Below are positions 50,577 to 58,569 of a DNA stretch of 64,000 nt, piece after piece. The first letter of the stretch is position 1, and the number at the start of each line of letters is the position of its first letter. The stretch is from assembly GCA_963833235.1 (NCBI GenBank), contig CAWHXG010000002.1:62001-126000 (forward strand), given 5' to 3'. The stretch comes from CAWHXG01 sp963833235 (GTDB taxonomy: Bacteria; Pseudomonadota; Alphaproteobacteria; Rhodobacterales; Rhodobacteraceae). The notes below the pieces were generated by a model that made no database searches, was not told the DNA's origin, and saw only the letters and a program-made list of their open reading frames with translations. The translations under genes and the position numbers were made by a program.

Positions 50577-51566
50577 ATGACGATCAGAACGCTTTCGACG
50601 GGGGCCGCGGCCATGGGCGCGCTTGCTCTGGGCACGCTTACCCTGAGCACGGCGGCACAGGCCGAGAAGTGGGACATGGCGCTGGCCTATTCGGCGACCA
50701 ACTATCATTCGGAGATCGCGGCCGAGTTCGCCGCGGAGGTGACCGAGAGCACCGACGGCGCGCTGGAGATCGTCACGCATCCGGGCGGATCGCTCTTCGG
50801 CGGCGCGGAGATCTTCGGGGCGGTGCGGCGCGGGCTGACGCCCATCGGCGAGCGGCTTATCTCGGCGCTTGGCAACGACGATGCGTTCTACGAGATCGAC
50901 AGCCTGCCCTTCCTGGCGACGAGCTTTGCGGACAGCCGGAAGCTCTACGAGGCCTTGAAGCCGACGCTGGTCGAGAAGCTCGACGAGGCGGGGCTGCACT
51001 TTCTCTATTCCTGCCCGTGGCCGCCGCAGGGGCTCTATACCACAAAGGCCGCCGACAGCCTCGACGCGATCAAGGGCATGAAGTTCCGCGCCTACAACGC
51101 CACGACCTCGGCGATCGCCGAGCAACTGGGGATGCTGCCGACGAAGATCGAGGCGGCGGAGCTGAGCCAGGCTTTCGCGACGGGCGTGGCTGAATCGATG
51201 ATTTCCTCGGGATCGACCGGCTACGACCAGAAACTATGGGAGCATGTGGATCACTATTACGACGTGAAGGCCTGGCTGCCGCGCAACATGGTGATCGTGA
51301 ACCAGCGCGCCTGGGACGGGCTGGACGACGCGACGCGCGGCATCGTCGAGGACGCGGCGGCGACCGCCGAGACGTCCTGCTGGACCACCGCCGAGGAGCT
51401 GGACGGCTGGTACATCGAGCAGTTCACCGAGAACGGCATGGAGGTGGGCACGCTCGACGCCGAGATGCAGGCTGCCTTCGAGGACGTCGGCGAGACCATC
51501 AAGGCCGAATGGCTGGAGCGCGCCGGCGACGAAGGTCAAGCGGTTCTCGACGCCTACGCCCAGTAG
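50577..51566 (+). CDS. dctP: TRAP transporter substrate-binding protein (DctP family)
   Basis: 329 residues. A Sec signal peptide (MTIRTLSTGAAAMGALALGT, cut after AQA) is followed by the DctP fold: EFAAEVTESTDGALEIVTHPGGSLFGG, IGERLISALGND, LPFLATSFADSRKLYEAL and KGMKFRAYNATTSAIAEQLG, then VAESMISSGSTGY. The conserved ligand-anchoring Arg region is present (KFRAYN). It binds an organic acid or related ligand in the periplasm. GGGAG precedes the ATG. First gene of dctPQM. Confidence 0.93.
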   Translation: MTIRTLSTGAAAMGALALGTLTLSTAAQAEKWDMALAYSATNYHSEIAAEFAAEVTESTDGALEIVTHPGGSLFGGAEIFGAVRRGLTPIGERLISALGNDDAFYEIDSLPFLATSFADSRKLYEALKPTLVEKLDEAGLHFLYSCPWPPQGLYTTKAADSLDAIKGMKFRAYNATTSAIAEQLGMLPTKIEAAELSQAFATGVAESMISSGSTGYDQKLWEHVDHYYDVKAWLPRNMVIVNQRAWDGLDDATRGIVEDAAATAETSCWTTAEELDGWYIEQFTENGMEVGTLDAEMQAAFEDVGETIKAEWLERAGDEGQAVLDAYAQ

Positions 51567-51575
51567 CGGCACTGG

Positions 51576-51590
51576 CCGGCGGAAGGCCGG
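51576..51590 (+). promoter_or_regulatory. Short hairpin between dctP and dctQ
   Basis: CCGGC (51576-51580) pairs with GCCGG (51586-51590) around GGAAG, ten bases after the dctP stop. It is the weakest of three hairpins found at binding-protein/permease junctions in this window and could be chance in such GC-rich DNA. Confidence 0.3.
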
Positions 51591-51632
51591 GCGCCCGCGC
51601 CCGTGCCCTCCCCGGTCCGAACTGGACATCAC

Positions 51633-52160
51633 ATGAAGTCTTTGAGATCGGCCCTCGATGGCCTTTATCTGGCAGGTGCCTGGGTTGCGGGGGGCCTTCT
51701 GGTGCTGCTGTGCGGCCTCGTGCTGTTCAGCGTCGCCGCGCGGCTCTTCGGCTTCTTCGCGGGCGGGGCGACGGATGTCGCCGGATACGTGATGGCCACG
51801 GCGACGTTCCTGGCGCTGGCCTATACCTTCCGCACCGAAGGGCACATCCGCGTGGCGCTGCTGATCCAGGGCCTGCACGGCCCACGCCGGCGCGCGATGG
51901 AATTGTTCTGCCATGCGCTGATGGCGGCGGTGACGCTGTTCCTGGCGTTTTTCATGGCACGTCTGGTGTGGTTCAGCTGGGAGTTCGGGGAGCGCAGCGA
52001 GGGGGCCGACGCGATCCTGATGTGGATCCCGCAGCTTCCCGTGGCGATCGGCTCGGCGCTGCTGGCGCTGGCGGTGCTGCATACCCTGGCCGAGGTCATC
52101 TGGGATTACGATGCCGTCGACCCCGAGCGCGCCGGCCGTGGCGAGGCGCCCGAGGTATGA
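51633..52160 (+). CDS. dctQ: TRAP transporter small permease (DctQ)
   Basis: 175 residues with four membrane helices, as expected for DctQ (AGAWVAGGLLVLLCGLVLFS; VAGYVMATATFLALAYTF; LMAAVTLFLAFFMARLVWFS; PVAIGSALLALAVLHTLAEV). The FRTEGHIRV and helix-2 glycine pattern are typical. It joins DctM in the membrane. The ATG at 51633 is 66 bases after dctP; its stop overlaps the dctM start (ATGA). Confidence 0.9.
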   Translation: MKSLRSALDGLYLAGAWVAGGLLVLLCGLVLFSVAARLFGFFAGGATDVAGYVMATATFLALAYTFRTEGHIRVALLIQGLHGPRRRAMELFCHALMAAVTLFLAFFMARLVWFSWEFGERSEGADAILMWIPQLPVAIGSALLALAVLHTLAEVIWDYDAVDPERAGRGEAPEV

Positions 52161-53458
52161 CCGAAGCGCTGTCCATCGCGATCTTCCTGTCCACCCTCTT
52201 CATCCTGCTGGGATGCGGCGTCTGGGTGGGCGCCGCCCTTCTGAGCACGGCCATCGTGGGCATGTGGCTCTTCACCTCCGCGCCCATCGGCGACAGCATG
52301 GCGGTGACGATCTGGGGGGAGCAATCGTCGTGGACGCTGACGGCCCTGCCGCTCTTCATCTGGATGGGCGAGATCCTCTTTCGCACCAAGCTGAGCGAGA
52401 CGCTGTTCCGCGGGCTGGCGCCCTTCCTGCGCGGCCTGCCGGGGGGCCTGCTGCATGTCAACGTCGGCGCCTCGGCCGTCTTCGCGGCGATCTCGGGGTC
52501 TTCGGCGGCGACGGTGGCGACCGTCGGCAAGATGTCGATCCCGGAACTGCGGGCGCGGGATTACCCCGAGAGCATGATCATCGGCACGCTTTCCGGTGCC
52601 GGCACGCTGGGCCTGCTGATCCCGCCGTCGATCTCGATGATCATCTTCGGGGTCACGGTGAACGAGAGCATCAGCAAGCTCTTCATGGCGGCGATGATCC
52701 CGGGGCTGTGCCTGGCGCTGCTCTTCATGGCCTACATCGCCGTTTGGGCGCGGCTGAACCGCGCGACGTTCCACCCCGCGAGCGGCGAGGACGACACCGT
52801 GTCGAAGCTGCGGCGGCTGGGCGATCTGGTGCCGGTGCTGGCGCTGATCGGCGCGGTGATCGGCTCGATCTATAGCGGCATCGCGACCGCGACCGAGGCC
52901 GCGGCTCTCGGCGTGCTGGGCTCGATCCTTTTGTCGCTGGCGCAGGGCAGCTTCACCCTGCCCGACTTTCGCGACAGTATCCTTGGCGCCGTGCGCACCA
53001 CGGCGATGATCATGCTGATCCTCATGGGCGCGGGGTTTCTTTCGCTGGCCATGGGCTTCACCGGCATCCCGCGGGCGCTGGCCACGACGATCGGCGCGTG
53101 GGAGCTTTCGCCATTCGCGCTGATCGCGATCCTGACGATCTTCTACATCATCCTCGGCTGCTTCCTCGACGGGCTCAGCTCCATCGTGCTGACCATGGCG
53201 GTGATCGAGCCGATGATCCGGGCGGCGGGCTTCGACATGCTGTGGTTCGGGGTCTACCTAATGATCGTGGTCGAGATGGCGCAGATCACCCCGCCCATCG
53301 GCTTCAACCTCTTCGTGCTGCAGGGCATGACCGGGCGCGACATGGCGTTCATCAGCAAGGCGTCGTTCCCGATGTTCCTGGTGATGTGCGTCTTCATCCT
53401 GATCCTGGTGGCGTTTCCGGGGCTGGCGACGTGGCTGCCTTCGGTCCTTGGGAAATAG
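52157..53458 (+). CDS. dctM: TRAP transporter large permease (DctM)
   Basis: 433 residues, about 12 membrane helices. Signature blocks: PLFIWMGEILFRTKLSETLF, ASAVFAAISGSSAATVATVG (sodium-binding/hairpin region), AGTLGLLIPPSISMIIFGV, IATATEAAALGVLGSI and EMAQITPPIGFNLFVLQGM. DctM is the elevator that imports the ligand delivered by DctP with sodium ions. It overlaps dctQ by four bases, so the operon is dctP-dctQ-dctM. Confidence 0.95.
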   Translation: MTEALSIAIFLSTLFILLGCGVWVGAALLSTAIVGMWLFTSAPIGDSMAVTIWGEQSSWTLTALPLFIWMGEILFRTKLSETLFRGLAPFLRGLPGGLLHVNVGASAVFAAISGSSAATVATVGKMSIPELRARDYPESMIIGTLSGAGTLGLLIPPSISMIIFGVTVNESISKLFMAAMIPGLCLALLFMAYIAVWARLNRATFHPASGEDDTVSKLRRLGDLVPVLALIGAVIGSIYSGIATATEAAALGVLGSILLSLAQGSFTLPDFRDSILGAVRTTAMIMLILMGAGFLSLAMGFTGIPRALATTIGAWELSPFALIAILTIFYIILGCFLDGLSSIVLTMAVIEPMIRAAGFDMLWFGVYLMIVVEMAQITPPIGFNLFVLQGMTGRDMAFISKASFPMFLVMCVFILILVAFPGLATWLPSVLGK

Positions 53459-53548
53459 GCGCGCCGCAATCTGCCATAGCCAAGCCGGCGCCCGTGCGAC
53501 AAACTGCGCCGAATTCGGCATTCGACCGGACCCAACAAGGAGGACCAC

Positions 53549-54553
53549 ATGAACGGATTTCTGAAGGCCGCGCTGGCGGCGCTACTGATCGCGCCGGCGG
53601 CCGGCACGGCGCAGGAGGGCGGCGCCTACATCCTGGCGACCGCCTCGACCGGAGGCACCTACTATCCCGTTGGCGTCGCCATCTCGACGCTGGTGAAGGT
53701 GAAGCTTGAGAACGACTTCGGCATCGGCCTTTCGGCGGTGTCGAGCGCGGGCTCTGGCGAGAACGTGCGGCTGCTGCGCGACGACGAAGCGCAGTTCGCC
53801 ATCCTGCAGGGCCTCTACGGCTATTTCGCCGCCAACGGTACCGGGCCGCTGGAGAGCGACGGCAAGCAGGAGAACGTGATGGCGGTCACGGCGCTTTGGC
53901 CCAACGTCGAGCATTTCGTGGTGGCCTCCGACAAGGCGAACACCGGCACGATGGCGGATTTCATCGCGCTGAAGGGCGAGAGCATGGCGCTTGGCGCGCG
54001 CAATTCGGGCTCCATCGGCTCGACGGGCGAGATCATGACCGGCCTCGGGGTGGACATCTACGAGGATTACAGCCTGGTCGAGGGCGGCTACGGCCCCGCG
54101 GCCGACGCGCTGCAGAACGGCCAGGTCGAAGGCATCTCGACCCCCGCCGGCGTGCCGGTGAGCGCGCTCAGCCAGCTTTTCGCGGCGGCGGGCGACGGCG
54201 TGACGCTGCTGACCTTCACGCCCGAAGAGGCGACCGAGGGCGATGGCGGCCGCAACCTGTGGGTGCCCTACGACATCCCCGCCGGGACCTATCCCGGGCA
54301 GGACTACGATGTGACCACCATCGCGCAGCCCAACTTCCTGGCGGTCAGCGCCGACATCCCCGAAGAGCATGTCTACATGATCACCAAGGCGATCTACGAG
54401 AACCTGCCCTTCCTGCAGGCGATCCATCCGGCCACCTCCGAGATGTCGCTGGAAACGGCGCTTGGCGGCCTGCCGATGCGGCTGCATCCCGGTGCGGCGC
54501 GCTATTACGAGGAAGCCGGGGTTGAGATCCCCGAGCGCCTGATGCCGCAGTGA
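53549..54553 (+). CDS. TAXI-family TRAP solute-binding protein
   Basis: 334 residues. A signal peptide (MNGFLKAALAALLIAPAAGT) is followed by the TAXI signature ILATASTGGTYYPVGVAIST, and VSSAGSGENVRLLRDDEAQFAILQG then GARNSGSIGSTGEIM, VEGGYGPAADALQNGQVEGIS and a C-terminal MRLHPGAARYYEEAG. TAXI proteins often bind glutamate, keto acids or aromatic ligands. AAGGAGG precedes the ATG. It lies 90 bases after the dctPQM operon and heads its own two-gene transporter. Confidence 0.93.
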   Translation: MNGFLKAALAALLIAPAAGTAQEGGAYILATASTGGTYYPVGVAISTLVKVKLENDFGIGLSAVSSAGSGENVRLLRDDEAQFAILQGLYGYFAANGTGPLESDGKQENVMAVTALWPNVEHFVVASDKANTGTMADFIALKGESMALGARNSGSIGSTGEIMTGLGVDIYEDYSLVEGGYGPAADALQNGQVEGISTPAGVPVSALSQLFAAAGDGVTLLTFTPEEATEGDGGRNLWVPYDIPAGTYPGQDYDVTTIAQPNFLAVSADIPEEHVYMITKAIYENLPFLQAIHPATSEMSLETALGGLPMRLHPGAARYYEEAGVEIPERLMPQ

Positions 54554-54580
54554 TGCACTGGTAGTGATGCACTGAACGAC

Positions 54581-54614
54581 GGCGGCCGCGCGGGCAAAGG
54601 GCCGCGCGGCCGCC
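54581..54614 (+). promoter_or_regulatory. Strong 13-bp GC hairpin between the TAXI protein and its permease
   Basis: GGCGGCCGCGCGG (54581-54593) pairs perfectly with CCGCGCGGCCGCC (54602-54614) around GCAAAGGG. There is no U-run, so full termination is unlikely; it fits an mRNA-stabilising or attenuating element that raises binding-protein levels over permease. Just upstream, GTGATGCACTG is duplicated at 54550 and 54564. Confidence 0.65.
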
Positions 54615-54633
54615 GCATCGGGGAGGACGAGCG

Positions 54634-56736
54634 ATGACCGACGACGGCGAGGGCCACGGCCGCCTGCGCGAGCCGCGCGGGATCGCGCTGCAGGCGCTGA
54701 TGCTGTGGGGCGTGATCCTGTCCGTCCTGCACCTCGTCAACGCGATCCAGCCGTTCCTCTCGGATTTCAACCGCAACGTGATGCACTTCGTGGGCTTCGC
54801 GGTGCTGGCGGCGCTCTACTACCCCGCCTCCCAATCTGCATGGGCCCGCAGCCGCGGCGCCGTGGCCTTCGATGCGGTCATCGCGGTGCTGGCGGTGCTG
54901 TCGTCCGGCTGGTTCATCTTGAATTACGAACGGCTCTTCGGCGAGACCCAGCCCTTCGGCCTCATCGACTGGACGGCCGCGATCCTGCTGGTGGTGATCG
55001 CGATGGAGCTGACCCGCCGGGTCGCGGGCCCTGTCGTGCCGATCCTGATCGCCATCGCGCTGACCTACGTGACCACCTGGGGGGCCTGGATCGGCGGCAT
55101 GTTCTCGTTTCCCGGCTTCCGGTGGGAGACGGCGCTTTGGCGGTCGATCTACAACGACGACGGGATGTTCGGGAACATCGCGCAGATCTCCTCGACGACC
55201 GTGTTCCTGTTCATCATCTTCGGCGCGTTCCTGGTGCGCTCGGGCGCCGGCGAGTTCGTGATCGCGCTGAGCCGGGCGGTGGCGGGGCGCATGGTCGGCG
55301 GGCCGGGTCTGGTAGCCGTCATGTCTTCGGCGCTGACCGGCACGATCTCGGGGTCCGCCGTCGCCAACACCGCTTCGACCGGGGTGATCACCATCCCGCT
55401 GATGAAGAAGGCCGGCTACAAGCCCGCCTTCGCCGGCGGGGTGGAGGCCGCGGCCTCCACCGGCGGGCAGCTGATGCCGCCCATCATGGGGGCGGGCGCC
55501 TTCGTGATGGCAAGCTACACCCGCATTCCCTACGAGACGATCGTGCTCTACGCGATCCTGCCCGCGATCCTCTATTTCGCGTCGGTCGCGTTCTTCGTGC
55601 GGATCGAGGCGCGGCGGCTGAACCTCGCACCGCTGGCCGCCGACGGCGAGACGCTGGGCTCGGCCCTGCGCAAGGGCGGCGCGCCCTTCATCCTGCCCAT
55701 CGGAATGCTGATCGCCATGCTGGTGGCGGGGTACACGCCGAACTACGCCGCCGTCTTCGCCATCGTCGCCGTGATCGTATCAAGCTGGGCCTCGGCCAAC
55801 CCGATGGGCCCCATCGCCATCTACGAGGCGCTGGCCGAGGGGGCGAAGGGCATGATCATGACGGCGATCCTGCTGGTCTCGGTGGGGCTGATCGTCAACG
55901 TCATCACCACGACCGGGATCGGCAACACGTTCTCGCTGCAGATCGCCACCTGGGCGGGCGGCAACGTGATCATCGCCATCGTGCTGATCGCGCTGGCGAG
56001 CCTCGTCCTTGGCCTCGGGCTGCCGGTGACGGCGGCCTACATCGTGCTGGCGACCCTTTCGGCCCCGGCCCTCGCAGGAATGCTTGCCGACCGCGAAGTG
56101 ATCGGCATCCTGACGGACGGCACCCTGCCCGAGACGGCGCGCGCGCTATTCATGCTGGCGGACCCTGCGATCATTCCGCGGCTGGCAGCGCCCATGCCCC
56201 ACGCCGAGGCCGTGAGCATCGTTCAGGCGCTGCCGCTGGAGGTCGCCTCGCCGTTGCGCGACATGGTCGTGACCCCGGCGGCGGCGATGACCGCGCTTCT
56301 TTCGGCGCACATGATCATCTTCTGGCTGAGCCAGGACAGCAACGTGACCCCGCCCGTGGCACTGGTCGCCTTCACGGCGGCGGCCATCGCCAAGGCGCCG
56401 CCGATGCGCACGGGGTTCGAAAGCTGGAAGCTGGCCAAGGGCCTCTACATCGTGCCGGTGCTCTTCGCCTACACGCCGCTGCTGTCCGGAAACTGGGGCG
56501 AGATGTTCACTGTCTTCGGCTTCAGCATCATCGGCATCTACGCATTGGCCGCCGCGTTGCAGGGCTGTCTGGAGCATCCCATCGGCTGGCCGCAGCGGGC
56601 GGTTCTGGCGGTGGCGGCGATCGTGCTGATCTGGCCGGGGCATCTGCTTTTCAACCTTGCCGGCGCGGTCGTGGTCCTTGGCCTCGCGGCGCTGAGCGTC
56701 TCGCGCGGGCGGGCGCTGCGCGGGGCCCCGGCCTGA
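54634..56736 (+). CDS. Fused TRAP transporter permease (TAXI type, DctQM fusion)
   Basis: 700 residues with roughly 18 hydrophobic segments. The N-terminal ~170 residues correspond to the DctQ-like part. The remainder is DctM-like: FLVRSGAGEFVIALSRAVAG, SSALTGTISGSAVANTASTG, FAGGVEAAASTGGQLMPPIM, LVLGLGLPVTAAYIVLATLS and SNVTPPVALVAFTAAAIA. Fused permeases are usual for TAXI systems. GGGAGGA precedes the ATG. The pair makes a complete transporter with the upstream TAXI protein; ligand unknown. Confidence 0.93.
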   Translation: MTDDGEGHGRLREPRGIALQALMLWGVILSVLHLVNAIQPFLSDFNRNVMHFVGFAVLAALYYPASQSAWARSRGAVAFDAVIAVLAVLSSGWFILNYERLFGETQPFGLIDWTAAILLVVIAMELTRRVAGPVVPILIAIALTYVTTWGAWIGGMFSFPGFRWETALWRSIYNDDGMFGNIAQISSTTVFLFIIFGAFLVRSGAGEFVIALSRAVAGRMVGGPGLVAVMSSALTGTISGSAVANTASTGVITIPLMKKAGYKPAFAGGVEAAASTGGQLMPPIMGAGAFVMASYTRIPYETIVLYAILPAILYFASVAFFVRIEARRLNLAPLAADGETLGSALRKGGAPFILPIGMLIAMLVAGYTPNYAAVFAIVAVIVSSWASANPMGPIAIYEALAEGAKGMIMTAILLVSVGLIVNVITTTGIGNTFSLQIATWAGGNVIIAIVLIALASLVLGLGLPVTAAYIVLATLSAPALAGMLADREVIGILTDGTLPETARALFMLADPAIIPRLAAPMPHAEAVSIVQALPLEVASPLRDMVVTPAAAMTALLSAHMIIFWLSQDSNVTPPVALVAFTAAAIAKAPPMRTGFESWKLAKGLYIVPVLFAYTPLLSGNWGEMFTVFGFSIIGIYALAAALQGCLEHPIGWPQRAVLAVAAIVLIWPGHLLFNLAGAVVVLGLAALSVSRGRALRGAPA

Positions 56737-56797
56737 GCAGCCGACCGCCCTTGCGACACCCCAAGCACCCCGGGTCCGGCCCGGCGAAGAGGCCGCG

Positions 56798-57472
56798 ATG
56801 CCCGCGATAGACCTCGTGATCTTCGACTGCGACGGCGTGCTGGTGGACAGCGAGGCGCTCAGCGGCGGCGTGCTGATCGCGGCGCTGGCGAAGCTGGGCA
56901 TCGACGTGGATTTCGACCACTTCTGCACCGCCTATGTCGGCCGCAGCTTTCCCACGGTGGCCGCCGAGATCCGCCAGCGCTTCGACGTGGCGCTGCCGGC
57001 GGATTTCGAGGCCGCGTATCGCGCCGATCTGCTGCGCGCCTTCGAGGCGGGCCTGACCCGGACGGAGGGCATCGGCCCCGTCCTCGCGGGCCTCGACCTG
57101 CCGGTCTGCGTCGCCACAAGCTCCAGCCCGCAGCGGGTGCAGCGCTCGCTTGCCCTGACCGGGCTGGATACGGCCTTCGGTGCTTCGGTCTTCACCGCGT
57201 CGGAGGTGCCGCGGGGCAAGCCCGCGCCGGATCTCTTCCTGCACGCGGCCGCCCGCATGGGGGTGCCGCCCGCGCGCTGCCTCGTGATCGAGGACAGCCT
57301 GCCCGGCATCGAGGCCGCCGAGGCCGCCGGCATGGCCGTGCTGCGCTATACCGGCGGCGCGCATCTGAGGGGCCGCGCCCTGAAGCACGGCGGCGCGATC
57401 AAGGTCTTTGACACATGGGCCCGCTTCCCCCACCTGTTGGCGGCCATGCAACGCGAGGGCGGCGGAAGATGA
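56798..57472 (+). CDS. HAD-superfamily phosphatase/phosphomutase (subfamily IA)
   Basis: 224 residues. HAD motif I is VIFDCDGVLVDSE (two catalytic Asp), motif II ATSSS, motif III KPAPDLF and motif IV VIEDSLPGIEAAEAAG. The four-helix cap places it with phosphoglycolate phosphatase/beta-phosphoglucomutase-like enzymes. Substrate probably a sugar phosphate given its position at the head of the polyol cluster. GAAGAGG precedes the ATG. Its stop overlaps the start of the regulator (ATGA). Confidence 0.88.
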   Translation: MPAIDLVIFDCDGVLVDSEALSGGVLIAALAKLGIDVDFDHFCTAYVGRSFPTVAAEIRQRFDVALPADFEAAYRADLLRAFEAGLTRTEGIGPVLAGLDLPVCVATSSSPQRVQRSLALTGLDTAFGASVFTASEVPRGKPAPDLFLHAAARMGVPPARCLVIEDSLPGIEAAEAAGMAVLRYTGGAHLRGRALKHGGAIKVFDTWARFPHLLAAMQREGGGR

Positions 57473-58434
57473 AATACGGACGCCCCCGGGCAGAAGCGAT
57501 ACGTCTGGACGAGGCGGCGCGGGCCGGCTGGCTTTACTACGTCGCGGGCAACACCCAGGACGAGATCGCCCGCAAGCTGGGCGTGTCGCGGCAATCGGCG
57601 CAGCGGCTGGTCTCGCTTGCCGTGAGCGAAGGACTGGTGAAGGTGCGGCTGGATCATCCGATCGCCCGCTGCATGTCGCTGGCCGAAGCCTTGCGCGCTG
57701 CCTATCCGCTCCGCCTGTGCGAGGTCGTGCCCTCGGACCCCGAGGCGCCCGACCTTCTGGCGGGCGTCGCTATCGCTGCGGCCGCCGAGATCGAGCGCGT
57801 GCTGAAATCGCCGGAACCGCGCATCGTCGCCCTTGGCACCGGGCGCGCGCTGAAGGCGACGGTCGAGCAGATGCCGATGATGCACTGCCCCCAGCACCAG
57901 ATCGTCTCGCTTCTGGGCAACATCATGACTGACGGTTCGGCCACGCCCTACGACGCCGTGACCCGGATGGCCGACCGGGTGAACGCGCCCTACTACCCCT
58001 ACCCGCTACCCGTCGTGGCCCATGACGGCAGCGAGCTGGCGGCGTTGCAGCGGCAGGAACCGGCGCGCAACACCCTGGCGCTGTGCGCGGCGGCGGACCT
58101 TACGATGGTGGGGATCGGGCAGATGGACGACACCGCCCCGCTGATGATCGACGGTGTGCTTTCGGCGCAGGACCTGCACGACCTGCGCGCGGCCGGGGCC
58201 GTCGGCGAGATCACGGGCTGGGTCTATGACCGCGAGGGCGAGCTGGTGAAGGGCCCGTTCACCAGCCGGGTCGCCAGCGCCCCCCTGCCCCGTGGTGTCG
58301 ATCGCCCGGTGGTGGCCGTGGTGGCGGTGAAGGCGAAGCTGCCGGCCATCCGTGCGGCGCTGCGCGGGCAACTCGTCAACGGCCTCGTCACCACCGAGGC
58401 GTTGGCCGAACAGCTGATCGACATGGCGGACTAA
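57469..58434 (+). CDS. SorC-family transcriptional regulator of the polyol operon
   Basis: 321 residues. An N-terminal helix-turn-helix (AGNTQDEIARKLGVSRQSAQ, RLVSLAVSEGLVKVRL) precedes a sugar-phosphate-binding domain: VALGTGRALKATVEQMP, SLLGNIMTDG, LTMVGIGQMDDTAPL and AGAVGEITGWVYD. SorC regulators sense phosphorylated sugars or polyols. In the polyol operon of Rhodobacter a regulator of this sort precedes the transporter genes. It is translationally coupled to the HAD gene and lies 135 bases before smoE, where promoter and repeats are visible. Confidence 0.88.
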   Translation: MKYGRPRAEAIRLDEAARAGWLYYVAGNTQDEIARKLGVSRQSAQRLVSLAVSEGLVKVRLDHPIARCMSLAEALRAAYPLRLCEVVPSDPEAPDLLAGVAIAAAAEIERVLKSPEPRIVALGTGRALKATVEQMPMMHCPQHQIVSLLGNIMTDGSATPYDAVTRMADRVNAPYYPYPLPVVAHDGSELAALQRQEPARNTLALCAAADLTMVGIGQMDDTAPLMIDGVLSAQDLHDLRAAGAVGEITGWVYDREGELVKGPFTSRVASAPLPRGVDRPVVAVVAVKAKLPAIRAALRGQLVNGLVTTEALAEQLIDMAD

Positions 58435-58492
58435 TTACTACCTTCATTGCAGGGACTTGAGGGGTCGGTCTGTCCTTCCAGATTGAGCCTGC

Positions 58493-58521
58493 TTGACAGA
58501 ACCGGGAATTCGAGTGAATAT
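58493..58521 (+). promoter_or_regulatory. Sigma-70-like promoter of the smo operon
   Basis: A consensus -35 TTGACA (58493-58498) is followed after 17 bases by GAATAT (58516-58521), a fair -10. It is 48 bases upstream of the smoE ATG and lies in the least GC-rich stretch of the neighbourhood. A perfect TTGACA is uncommon in such GC-rich DNA. Confidence 0.6.
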
Positions 58522-58522
58522 T

Positions 58523-58556
58523 TGCCCGTTGCGTAAGCAAGTGCCCGTTGTGGGCA
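58523..58556 (+). promoter_or_regulatory. Candidate regulator site: TGCCCGTTG direct repeat with inverted repeat
   Basis: TGCCCGTTG occurs at 58523 and 58542 (19-base step, about two turns). The second copy forms TGCCC-GTTGT-GGGCA (58542-58556). It sits directly downstream of the -10, where a bound SorC-type regulator could block or steer transcription. Assignment to the adjacent regulator is inference. Confidence 0.5.
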
Positions 58557-58569
58557 TAGGGAGGACTCA

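Noticed and set aside
54705..56810. 701-codon frame overlapping the TAXI permease on the same strand
   Set aside because: Arg/Gly/His-rich translation typical of a shifted frame; the permease frame has clear membrane helices.
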